A stretch of 11,217 bases of DNA from Kiritimatiellales bacterium (lineage in GTDB: Bacteria > Verrucomicrobiota > Kiritimatiellia > Kiritimatiellales > Pontiellaceae): positions 1-11,217 of the forward strand of contig JAIPIO010000125.1 of assembly GCA_021734595.1 (NCBI GenBank). The letters are read 5' to 3'. The notes beneath the pieces are model-generated. The model saw only the letters and a list, made by a program, of their open reading frames with translations, was not told where the DNA came from and searched no databases. Positions 1 to 6,960 of the stretch are shown here, piece after piece. Within the stretch, counting starts at the first letter, position 1; each line of letters begins with the position of its first letter. A program made the translations under genes and the position numbers.

Positions 1-870
1 GGCGCTTTTGCCGTCGGCCGTCACAATGTTGTAAACGGGTTCCGGACCGCGCTCCACCGTGCCGATATCGCGAATATGCAGCGGTTGTCCGCCCGCCCCC
101 TGAATCACAAAATTCTCCAGCGCCTCGGGCGAACCGATCCGCCCGTCGAGCACCGTCAGGTAGAGCGAATGGTTTTCCTCGTGCATGCCGGCCGGCGTAA
201 TCAGGTTGTTGCGTTCCAGTGCATCGGCGATATCCTGCATCGTCAGGCCCGCCGCGTTCAGCCGCACCGGATCGACGGTGATGTGGTATTCCGTGGCGCG
301 TCCGCCCACCAGATCGACGCGCGCCACGCCCGGAATGCTGAGAAAGCGCGGCTTCAGATTGTAGCGGGCGGTTTCCCACAGGTGCGTGATATCGCGCGTG
401 TCGCTCGTCAGGCTGACGCCAAGGATGGGGAACGACGAGAAGGTCATCCGGTAGACGCTGGTTTCCGCGTCCTGCGGCAGGCGGCTGCGGATTTGCGACA
501 GGCGGCCGAGCACGAACAGCTCCGCCTCCTTCATATCCGTCTGCCAGTTAAAGTAGACGCTGATCTCCGCCGCGCCCTGTCCCGTCGTGGACCGGACCCG
601 TTCCGCCCCCGGAATATCCTTCATCGTTTCTTCGATCGGGCGGGTGATCCGCGCCATCATTTCATCGCCCGGCATGACGCCGTTGTCCACCAGGATAGCG
701 ACGCGCGGAAAGTTGGTCTGCGGGAACACGGACGACGGAACCTTCAGGGCGGAATAGATGCCGCCGAGACAAAGCGCCACGCTGATGAAAATGATCGAAA
801 GCGCATGGCGTGTGGCAAAGCGCCCCAGCAGGGAGGCTTCCTTTTCAATGCGGGTGGGTTGCGTGTCCAT
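1..870 (-). CDS. RND efflux permease, N-terminal 290 residues (partial, runs off left edge)
   Basis: Inner-membrane proton-driven pump subunit of a tripartite RND efflux system. The frame is open from an ATG at 870-868 to base 1, giving exactly 290 codons with no stop, so the C-terminal roughly 700 residues lie outside the window. Seen: a short cytoplasmic N-terminus (MDTQPTRIEKEASLLGRFAT), a first membrane helix at about residues 18-39, then the start of the periplasmic porter region with VFPQTNFPRV (about 48-57), ITRPIEETMKDIPGAE (about 65-80) and RVRSTTGQGAAEI (81-93). It starts 3 bp after the adaptor stop codon, so it is the third gene of the efflux operon. The RSTT..GAAEI style resembles hydrophobe/amphiphile (HAE) type permeases more than the metal-type CzcA/CusA sequence. 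This is judged from memory of the families. The diagnostic charged residues in TM4 are not in view, so the substrate is open. Confidence 0.93.
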   Translation of the reverse strand, partial: MDTQPTRIEKEASLLGRFATRHALSIIFISVALCLGGIYSALKVPSSVFPQTNFPRVAILVDNGVMPGDEMMARITRPIEETMKDIPGAERVRSTTGQGAAEISVYFNWQTDMKEAELFVLGRLSQIRSRLPQDAETSVYRMTFSSFPILGVSLTSDTRDITHLWETARYNLKPRFLSIPGVARVDLVGGRATEYHITVDPVRLNAAGLTMQDIADALERNNLITPAGMHEENHSLYLTVLDGRIGSPEALENFVIQGAGGQPLHIRDIGTVERGPEPVYNIVTADGKSA

Positions 871-873
871 GGG

Positions 874-1956
874 CTAGCGTCCGATCACTTCAACGCGGGT
901 TGCCGCAGGCAGACCGTAGGCGCCGTCGGTGGCAATCTCCAGCCCTTCCTTCAACCCGTCGCCTTCGACTTCGATCCAGCCGCCTTCGCGCAGTTTTCCA
1001 ACCACTGGAAGACGCGATGCACGGTCGCCGCTGATGGTGGCAATAAAGGTTTCGCCATTGGCATCGGTTACCAATGCGCCGGCCGGAACCGCCAGGCAAT
1101 CGGCATGGGTGTCGTAGAGAATCCGCGCCTGGACAAACTGCCCGATCCGCAGCGTCGAAGCGGCCGGCAACACCGCCCGCACTTCAAGGGTTCCATTCTT
1201 CCGATCAACCTCTTCGGCGATATAGCCCACCGTTTCGGCATCCTCCCACGTTTGTCCGGAAGCAACCTGCACCGGCTGGTTCAACTTAATCCAGCTCATC
1301 GCCGTCGCAGGCACATCAATCGAAACCATCCGCCGCAAAGGGTCGAGTATTTCGGACAATATCTGCGTGGCCTGGACGGCTTGCCCGACGGTGGTCTCCA
1401 CGGCGGTTACGGTGCCGGCGATCGGCGCTCGGATGGAATGGTAATCGAGCTGGATCCGGGCGGCGGCCAGTGCCTGTTCGGCCTGATGGAAGTCCCGTGC
1501 CGCCTGCTGGTATTCCCGTTCCGAGGTGCCTTCAATCTTGAGCAACTGCTCCTGCCGGGCGAATTCCTGCCGGGCAAATTCGAGGCTCTGCTGCTTTTCC
1601 TTCAGCGCCAGTTCAGCCACGCGGGCGTCGAGTTGGAAAAGCACAGCGCCCTTTTCAACCACCTGTCCCGGACGGCAGGCAATGCGGACAAGGACACCAT
1701 CGACCGCGGCGTGTACCACAATCCGGGCGGCAGGGCTTTTCGCGCCGGGCGGCGCGGCCTCGATATGGCCGTAGGCCACCTCATACCCGTGCAACGTGGT
1801 TCGTACGATTTGGCCAACATGGACGGGAACCACGGATTCGATGGATTCTTCCGCCTCTTCTGCCTCTTCCTGTTTATGGATGAACAACAGGGATATGCCG
1901 ATTCCGCCCACAAGGAGCGCCAGCAGGCCGATGAGCGATGGTTTATATTTTTTCAT
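874..1956 (-). CDS. RND efflux periplasmic adaptor (membrane fusion protein, HlyD/AcrA type)
   Basis: Periplasmic adaptor, 360 aa, that bridges the inner-membrane pump and the outer-membrane channel. Seen: an N-terminal membrane anchor (residues 8-26), an acidic linker (about 29-40), the first lipoyl half (about 78-110, AAVDGVLVRIACRPGQVVEKG), a helical hairpin (about 112-170), the second lipoyl half (about 173-200, IRAPIAGTVTAVE), a beta-barrel region (about 208-285) and a membrane-proximal region to the end. The start ATG at 1956-1954 is supported by an AGAGGAA ribosome-binding site about 5 bases upstream, which lies inside the end of the outer-membrane-factor gene. The two genes overlap by 14 bp, suggesting coupled translation. 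The permease gene follows after 3 bp. No His/Met-rich metal-binding tail or extra domain is present, so the cargo cannot be read from this subunit. Confidence 0.93.
   Translation of the reverse strand: MKKYKPSLIGLLALLVGGIGISLLFIHKQEEAEEAEESIESVVPVHVGQIVRTTLHGYEVAYGHIEAAPPGAKSPAARIVVHAAVDGVLVRIACRPGQVVEKGAVLFQLDARVAELALKEKQQSLEFARQEFARQEQLLKIEGTSEREYQQAARDFHQAEQALAAARIQLDYHSIRAPIAGTVTAVETTVGQAVQATQILSEILDPLRRMVSIDVPATAMSWIKLNQPVQVASGQTWEDAETVGYIAEEVDRKNGTLEVRAVLPAASTLRIGQFVQARILYDTHADCLAVPAGALVTDANGETFIATISGDRASRLPVVGKLREGGWIEVEGDGLKEGLEIATDGAYGLPAATRVEVIGR
1551..1580 (-). repeat. Tandem 15-bp duplication inside the adaptor gene
   Basis: On the plus strand cctgccgggcgaatt (1551-1565) is followed directly by cctgccgggcaaatt (1566-1580), with one mismatch. 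On the coding strand it encodes EFARQ twice (residues 126-135) in the helical hairpin. It looks like an in-frame slippage duplication. Confidence 0.85.
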
Positions 1957-3340
1957 GGGATTCCTCTTTGCTACCGATCATTTGTTTCCAGCCAGGCAGG
2001 TCCGCCGGGCTTTGCAGTTCCCGTTCCAGCCTGCCCAGCGCCGCTTGCGCTTCCATCTGCGCGTCAAGTCGAATCATCCCAGCTTCGTTGACGGCCATTC
2101 GACCTTCCAGAATCCGCTCGGACGAAACCGCGCCCGCCGCCGCCTGTTTTTCCAACAGTTGAAAGCTATTGCCGCGCGCCTGGTGAAGCTCTCCGGCCGC
2201 GCAGAATTGGCGATAGGAGTGGGCATAGTCCGCCATCGCCTGGTCGAGCTCGCCGAGCACGCGGACCTGCAAGGCGTTGAAGCGCGCGGCGGCTTCTTCA
2301 CGCTGCCGCCGGGCGGTTTCGATGGCGGCCTGGTTTTGGTTGAACAACGGCAACGTCAGCGAAGCGCCCAACCCCCATTTATGGTCGCTCTGATCGAATT
2401 CATATCCGGGACCGATGGTGAGATCGGGGTACTGATTGGCCACCTCAATTTGCAGTCGGGCCTGGGCGGCGTTGTATTCCGCCAGCAGACCGAGGATATC
2501 GGCCCGGTTCATCAGCGCCTGTTTCCAGACATTGGAAGCGGGCGTTTCTCCCGGCAGTTTTTCAAACGCGCGGAAATCCAGCGGAATCGCACGCAGGGCC
2601 GCAGACGGAACCCCAACGGTCGACGCCAACCGGGCGAAGGCCATCGCCTCGCGTTTTTCGGTCTCCATCAAATCGAGCTTGGCTGCTCCCAGATCCTGCC
2701 GTGCCAGTTCAACCGCCATCCGGTCGGTACCACCTAGTTTACGTTTCTTGTCTAGCCGCTCCGCAAGATCGCGTTGGAGCGCCACTTGAGCACGCCACAG
2801 TTCCGCGCTCTGGCGGGCGTGGTAGAGGCTCAGCATTTCGGCGCGCACCTGCACACGGGTTTGCCACGCCGTGTCAACGAGTTGGAGCCAGGCGGCATCG
2901 GCCTGAAACCGGGCCTGGGCGATACGCGCCTTCCTCTTGGCGGGCAGCTCGACAATAAAATCGAGTTGGGCTGCCAGAACCCATGGCGAAATGCCAGCAT
3001 CCGACGGCGTGCTGCTGTTAAAGGCGGGAGCGATTCCAAGGGTCGGGTTCTGATATTCCCCGGCCCGGTCTATTTCGGACAAAGCCGCAGCCCAGTGCGC
3101 GCGGGCAGCCGCCAGTTCCGGCCGGTAGTAGAAGGCCGCCAGCGTGAGATCCGCCGGTTTCCAACCATTGGAAAAACCGGCACCCGGGCGATTGACCGCC
3201 ATAAACTCCATCAATCCAGGAGCACTCAGCGAACGCGCCTCGAACGCGGCCAGATTGGAATCTGGTTCCAGCGGCCGATTATCAAATTGGGCGCAACCGC
3301 CCAGCAAAACCAAGATCGATACGAACATGTTTTTTCTCAT
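1943..3340 (-). CDS. RND efflux outer-membrane factor lipoprotein (TolC/CzcC family)
   Basis: Outer-membrane channel subunit of the efflux system, 465 aa, the usual length for this family. Seen: a lipoprotein signal peptide with lipobox LGGC and lipid-modified Cys16, then two similar alpha-helical halves typical of the outer-membrane efflux protein repeat. The first contains LAAARAHWAAALSEIDRA and ALLEYN-like helices, and the second contains LTIGPGYEFDQ, a GLGASLTLPLFNQNQA strand/turn and a long Gln/Ala/Arg-rich helix. The ATG at 3340-3338 has only a weak GGCGAT element upstream. A second ATG lies four codons in, but the first keeps the MRKN basic n-region. It is the first gene of a leftward operon with the adaptor (14-bp overlap) and the permease, and is divergent from the response regulator across about 137 bp. 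Confidence 0.93.
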   Translation of the reverse strand: MRKNMFVSILVLLGGCAQFDNRPLEPDSNLAAFEARSLSAPGLMEFMAVNRPGAGFSNGWKPADLTLAAFYYRPELAAARAHWAAALSEIDRAGEYQNPTLGIAPAFNSSTPSDAGISPWVLAAQLDFIVELPAKRKARIAQARFQADAAWLQLVDTAWQTRVQVRAEMLSLYHARQSAELWRAQVALQRDLAERLDKKRKLGGTDRMAVELARQDLGAAKLDLMETEKREAMAFARLASTVGVPSAALRAIPLDFRAFEKLPGETPASNVWKQALMNRADILGLLAEYNAAQARLQIEVANQYPDLTIGPGYEFDQSDHKWGLGASLTLPLFNQNQAAIETARRQREEAAARFNALQVRVLGELDQAMADYAHSYRQFCAAGELHQARGNSFQLLEKQAAAGAVSSERILEGRMAVNEAGMIRLDAQMEAQAALGRLERELQSPADLPGWKQMIGSKEESHEKI

Positions 3341-3415
3341 AGCATCGCCATCAATGCATCATTCTTAACGGCATCACAAATTAAGAAAGATCACCATTCG
3401 GTTAACTTCTGTCAG

Positions 3416-3444
3416 TTGCGCCGGATGGCGGCATCTGCTACAAA
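3416..3444 (+). promoter_or_regulatory. Possible promoter for the response regulator-kinase operon
   Basis: In the 137-bp divergent gap (3341-3477), TTGCGC (3416-3421) and TACAAA (3439-3444) are separated by 17 bases, a sigma70-like arrangement with imperfect boxes. The same gap must hold the leftward efflux-operon promoter. I could not identify that promoter or a clear repeat pair for the regulator. TTAAC (3365-3369) and GTTAA (3400-3404) form only a short, widely spaced inverted pair. Confidence 0.3.
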
Positions 3445-3464
3445 CGATGGCATTAATTGGCACA

Positions 3465-3470
3465 AAAGGA
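3465..3470 (+). promoter_or_regulatory. Ribosome-binding site that places the regulator start at TTG 3478
   Basis: AAAGGA ends 7 bases before the TTG at 3478-3480. An in-frame TTG at 3457 has no such element upstream, and the ATG at 3473 is out of frame and stops after two codons. Confidence 0.7.
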
Positions 3471-3477
3471 ATATGAA

Positions 3478-4152
3478 TTGAAGTTGCTGTTGATAGAGGA
3501 TGATCAAAGGATTGCGCTGTTCACCCTAAAAGGAATGCGCCATGCAGGATATAGGATCGATCATGCCGCCGATGGTGAAGAGGGTTTGCGCCTGGCGCTG
3601 AAAGGCAACTATGCGCTACTGATCCTGGATCTGATGCTGCCCGGCATGGATGGGCTGGAAGTCATCAGGCAGCTGCGTGCGCAGGGCCATTCCACGCCGA
3701 TACTCATTCTCAGCGCCAAAAACGCCGTGGATGACCGGGTGCAGGGCCTGCGGCTCGGTGCCGACGACTATCTGGGGAAACCGTTTTCTTTTTCCGAGCT
3801 GCTGGCCCGGGTGGAGGCTCTGGTCCGCCGATCCACCGCCGAACCGCCATCCGAATTGCGCGTGGCGGATCTACGGATTGACCTGCTTCGAAACAAGGTC
3901 TTCCGCGGCCCGGTTGAAATCACGCTGCAGCCATTGGAATATATGCTGCTCGTTTATCTGATGCGCCATGCCGGGAAAGTGGTCGCAAAAACCACGATTC
4001 TGGAACAGGTTTGGGAGTACAATGCGGGAGCACAAACCAAGGTGGTCGAGGCCCGGATCTGCCGGTTGCGCGAAAAGATTGACCGCGATCATGAAAAGAA
4101 ACTGATTCAAACGGTGTGGGGTGTTGGTTATGTACTTGAAACGCGGGACTGA
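3478..4152 (+). CDS. OmpR/PhoB-family response regulator
   Basis: DNA-binding response regulator, 224 aa. The receiver domain covers about residues 1-115: acidic pair D8-D9, phospho-acceptor D51 in LDLMLPGMDG, Ser79 at the Thr/Ser switch position, and K101 in LGKPF. The winged-helix output domain covers about 126-222, with the recognition region KVVEARICRLREKID and the ending TVWGVGYVLE. The start is taken as TTG at 3478, giving MKLLLIEDD, the usual N-terminus of the family, with a good ribosome-binding site. A TTG seven codons upstream would also keep the frame. It is divergent from the efflux operon and overlaps the sensor-kinase gene by 23 bp, so by inference it controls efflux genes in the manner of CusR/CzcR-type regulators. 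The inducing signal is unknown. Confidence 0.93.
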   Translation: MKLLLIEDDQRIALFTLKGMRHAGYRIDHAADGEEGLRLALKGNYALLILDLMLPGMDGLEVIRQLRAQGHSTPILILSAKNAVDDRVQGLRLGADDYLGKPFSFSELLARVEALVRRSTAEPPSELRVADLRIDLLRNKVFRGPVEITLQPLEYMLLVYLMRHAGKVVAKTTILEQVWEYNAGAQTKVVEARICRLREKIDRDHEKKLIQTVWGVGYVLETRD

Positions 4153-5749
4153 TCTGTTCAAAACATTCCAATTCAGACTAACGCTCTACTATGCAGGACT
4201 GACCACCTTGGCATTGATCGCCACGTTCGCGATTGGCCATATGCTTATCCACCAAGAACTGCTTTCCGAAACCGAACAACAACTTAAAAGTATCATGGAG
4301 CAATTGGCCGCAGAATATCTGGGAGAAAACGCCCCGGAAGAAATTAACGAAAAAAACTGGCCGGAAGACATTCAGGCGATCTTTCATAAAACCTACCCCG
4401 ATATGGCCATCGGCATGATCGAAAAACAGGATAACCCCCAGGGAACCAGCTACGGAATCATGGGTTCATCCGGCACAAAACGTATTCAAATCATGATCGG
4501 ACCAACTGGCGCATCATGGATTGTTCACTCCGCGCCCATCATCGAAGTATTCGACTCGCTCAAAACCCTCTTAACAGAGCGAAACATGATCGACCCTGGC
4601 GGGAACCCGCACCTCGTGCTCCTTGCACCAGATGGCACCGTGCGCGGCGGCACCCTATCCGCAACGCTCACATTAAAGCAAATGCAACTCCTGCACCACC
4701 GCCTCCAAGATCAACCATCAGTCCAACTTCTCGGCAGCAACGGCGCATCCATGATGGCTAAACGACTGTTCGACGGAAATATCCTATGCATTGCGGACGA
4801 TTTCTATGAAGGCACGCGGGTGTTGCTCCGGTGGGGCATTTTTTTTCTAAGCATAACCGCGTTCTTCCTCCCACTCAGCTGCGCCATCGGCTGGTTTCTT
4901 TCCGGCAAGGCCATGGCCGGAGTCAAACGGGTGACCTCGACCGCTCGAATGGTTGAAACCGGCAACCTGCAAGCACGCGTGCAGAGCCGCCACGAAGGGA
5001 TCGAAATCGAAACCCTTGCCGACGCCTTTAACAGCATGGTTTCCCGGATCGAACTGCTTATGCGGGAACTCAAGGATGTCACCGCCAATATCGCCCACGA
5101 TCTGCGCACCCCCATCACCCGCATCCGCGGACTGATTGAAACCACCGACTGGGAACGCGCCGCAGACATAGAGCGCAGTGAAACCGCCAACATGGTAATC
5201 GAGGAATGCGACCGGCTGACCCCGCTCATCAACGACATCCTGGAACTCGCCCAGGCCGAAGCCGGAACGCTTGAACTGCACAGGGAACGGTTTGATGTTA
5301 ATGCTGAAATCCAAAAAGCTGTCTCCATTTTTTCTGCGCTGGCAGAGGATAAGAATATCGATCTTCAGGTTGAGTTCCCATCCACGCCTGTCAATCTAAT
5401 GGGCGATCGCAGCCGGATACAGCGGGTGGTGGCCAACCTGCTCGACAACGCCATCAAATACACGCCGCCCGACGGATGGGTTTGTCTTCGGCTATCCACA
5501 ACCAACACCCATCTTCTGTTGGAAGTCGTCGACAACGGAGTCGGAATTCCCGCCCAGGAAGCGGACCGGATTTTTGAGCGTTTTTACCGATGTGCTCCCG
5601 GGCGTTCCATTCCGGGCAATGGACTGGGCCTCAGTATCGCCAATGCGTTCGTCAAGGCACATGATGGTACGCTGCAACTCGTACACAACCACCACAACGG
5701 ATGCACCATGGTCGTTCGGCTCCCGCTGAACGAAATGTCTGATTCCTAG
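4130..5749 (+). CDS. Membrane sensor histidine kinase (HAMP-HisKA-HATPase)
   Basis: Partner kinase of the upstream regulator, 539 aa from the ATG at 4130. GTG at 4121 and TTG at 4124 are in-frame alternatives; a GGGG element 8 bases before 4130 favours the ATG. Seen: TM1 about 17-39, a periplasmic sensor region of about 190 residues, TM2 about 235-258, HAMP (about 259-311), the H-box ANIAHDLRTPITRIRG with phospho-acceptor His323, the N-box LLDNAIKYTPP (Asn440), G1 VDNGVGIP (Asp468), the F-box FERFYR and G2 GNGLGLS (496-502). All catalytic boxes are intact. The layout matches CusS-like kinases beside RND operons. The sensor region is not recognisably metal-binding (no His/Met cluster), so calling it a metal sensor would be a guess. 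Confidence 0.93.
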   Translation: MYLKRGTDLFKTFQFRLTLYYAGLTTLALIATFAIGHMLIHQELLSETEQQLKSIMEQLAAEYLGENAPEEINEKNWPEDIQAIFHKTYPDMAIGMIEKQDNPQGTSYGIMGSSGTKRIQIMIGPTGASWIVHSAPIIEVFDSLKTLLTERNMIDPGGNPHLVLLAPDGTVRGGTLSATLTLKQMQLLHHRLQDQPSVQLLGSNGASMMAKRLFDGNILCIADDFYEGTRVLLRWGIFFLSITAFFLPLSCAIGWFLSGKAMAGVKRVTSTARMVETGNLQARVQSRHEGIEIETLADAFNSMVSRIELLMRELKDVTANIAHDLRTPITRIRGLIETTDWERAADIERSETANMVIEECDRLTPLINDILELAQAEAGTLELHRERFDVNAEIQKAVSIFSALAEDKNIDLQVEFPSTPVNLMGDRSRIQRVVANLLDNAIKYTPPDGWVCLRLSTTNTHLLLEVVDNGVGIPAQEADRIFERFYRCAPGRSIPGNGLGLSIANAFVKAHDGTLQLVHNHHNGCTMVVRLPLNEMSDS

Positions 5750-5761
5750 GGAACAAAACCC

Positions 5762-6055
5762 ATGCCTTGGTTTGAAGAAAAAGACGGCGACATCGTCATA
5801 AACCTGCGGATCATTCCGCGGGCAGCCAAAAACGCCGTTCAGGGACTGCATGGCGATGCCCTGAAAATCCGCCTACAGGCGCCTCCCGTCGAGGGCAAGG
5901 CCAACCAGGCGCTGGTAAAGTTTCTTTCCAAGCATTGGAAAATCCCGCGCGCGGACATCGAAATCCTCTCGGGCGAGACCGGCCGCAACAAGCGCATCCG
6001 TATCCGCAACGCCCCCGTCAGCCTCCGACACAACCTTGAATCCATCACGGACTGA
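5762..6055 (+). CDS. UPF0235/DUF167 family protein (YggU-like)
   Basis: Small protein of 97 aa belonging to the DUF167/UPF0235 family, whose biochemical role is not established. Seen: the family core LRIIPRAAKNAV (15-26), LKIRLQAPPVEGKANQAL (about 34-51) and ILSGETGRNKRIRI (about 68-81). APPVEGKAN is the hallmark motif. The ATG at 5762 has AGGGAA (5748-5753) 8 bases upstream, overlapping the kinase stop codon region. It follows the kinase by 12 bp on the same strand and is probably co-transcribed, although a functional link is not obvious. Its last 11 bp overlap the end of the convergent PHP gene, so there is no room for a separate terminator at this junction. Confidence 0.9.
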   Translation: MPWFEEKDGDIVINLRIIPRAAKNAVQGLHGDALKIRLQAPPVEGKANQALVKFLSKHWKIPRADIEILSGETGRNKRIRIRNAPVSLRHNLESITD

Positions 6056-6881
6056 TATCACGATCCCATATGGCCGAAATCGGAACGTCCTGCCGCTTGC
6101 GGCCGATAAAATAGCTGACGTGCCTGAACCCGATTTCATCCAGCAGCGCCACGGCGAGGTCGAAGTCCGCCCCCACCCGCGACGGCGTGTGCGCATCGGA
6201 ACCAATGATCACCGGAATGTTGCGTTCCAGCATCAGTTCGAGGATTTCGCGACCGGGATTCATTTCGGGATACGGTTTGTGCAATCCTGACGTATTCAGC
6301 TCCAGCGCGAGACCGGTGGCGGCGATCCGGTCCAGCGACCGCCTGATGTCGTCAAGCAGCACTTCAACGTTCCAGTCGTCGGGAAACATAAACTTGGGCA
6401 CATCGGGATGCGTCATGGCGTCGAACAGGCCGGTTTCGGCGGCGCGGGCCAGATGGTCGTAGTAGAGTTTCTGATATTCCAGCACATCGCCCCGGTAGAA
6501 GGTTTTCGCGTATGCATGGACATTGCAGTGGATCGACCCCCATATGAAGTCGAACTCCGCCCGCTGATGAAGCCGGGCCAGATGCGCTTCGTGGCCCGGG
6601 AACCAGTCGCTCTCCAGCCCAAGCCGGACATCCACCAAACCCTTCCATTTTTCACGCGCCTGTTCGATCTGCTCCAGATAAAGGCTGAATTCTTCCGGTC
6701 GCATGCGGATGCCGGGTTCCCATGCATCACCGTCGATCGGATTGTGGTCGGTGATGATCAGGCCCTTCAGCCCCCGCTCCGCAGCCACCGCTGCATAGTC
6801 CACGGGCTCCCCGTCCGCATGCAGGCAGAGTGCGGTGTGGATATGTGAGTCGTATAGCTGCGTCAGGTTCATCGTTGTCAT
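6045..6881 (-). CDS. PHP-domain phosphoesterase, histidinol-phosphatase (HisJ/HisK) type
   Basis: PHP-family metal-dependent phosphatase, 278 aa, of the type that converts L-histidinol phosphate to histidinol. Seen: D11-S-H13-I-H15 and H21 (SHIHTALCLHADGEP), TDH at 44-46, the metal-site Glu in GLESDWFPG (E90), GSIHCNVHAY (H118), MTHPD (H158), ELNTSGLHKPYPEMNP (194-209) and GSDAHTPSRVG (D229, H231). The set of motifs fits the HisJ-type family rather than the PolX or DNA polymerase PHP domains. The start is taken at the ATG at 6881-6879, with weak GGCGG upstream; the ATG three codons on (6872) is possible. The frame is open back to 7256, but that extension is antisense to znuA and not protein-like. 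No other his gene is in view, so histidine synthesis is inferred from family alone. It is divergent from znuA and its end overlaps the DUF167 gene by 11 bp. Confidence 0.88.
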   Translation of the reverse strand: MTTMNLTQLYDSHIHTALCLHADGEPVDYAAVAAERGLKGLIITDHNPIDGDAWEPGIRMRPEEFSLYLEQIEQAREKWKGLVDVRLGLESDWFPGHEAHLARLHQRAEFDFIWGSIHCNVHAYAKTFYRGDVLEYQKLYYDHLARAAETGLFDAMTHPDVPKFMFPDDWNVEVLLDDIRRSLDRIAATGLALELNTSGLHKPYPEMNPGREILELMLERNIPVIIGSDAHTPSRVGADFDLAVALLDEIGFRHVSYFIGRKRQDVPISAIWDRDISP

Positions 6882-6911
6882 ACCGCCAGAGAAAAACAGT
6901 ATGATAAGTGT

Positions 6912-6939
6912 TTCACAATTAGAATCGATAAAATATATT
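6912..6939 (+). promoter_or_regulatory. Possible znuACB promoter
   Basis: TTCACA (6912-6917) and TATATT (6934-6939) are 16 bases apart in the AT-rich 79-bp gap between the divergent PHP and znuA genes. The spacing to the ATG at 6961 is reasonable. I looked for a palindromic Zur site here and saw no convincing one. Confidence 0.3.
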
Positions 6940-6960
6940 GCCCGCATGTTTCCGATCAGC

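Noticed and set aside
76..2091. A 671-codon open frame on the plus strand
   Set aside because: It lies antisense to the permease, adaptor and outer-membrane genes, whose proteins are unmistakable. Its translation is Arg/Gly/His-rich with no domain, as expected from the GC-biased third positions of the real genes.
1796..2737. A 313-codon plus-strand frame
   Set aside because: It is antisense to the adaptor and outer-membrane-factor genes with low-complexity translation and no recognisable domain.
2774..3481. A 235-codon plus-strand frame ending at the regulator start
   Set aside because: It is antisense to the outer-membrane factor and lacks any domain. Its end overlaps the regulator's ribosome-binding site only by chance.
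6882..6960. Zur operator between the PHP gene and znuA
   Set aside because: Only short trivial palindromes (ATCGAT, ATATAT) are present, and no long dyad matching known Zur sites is seen.
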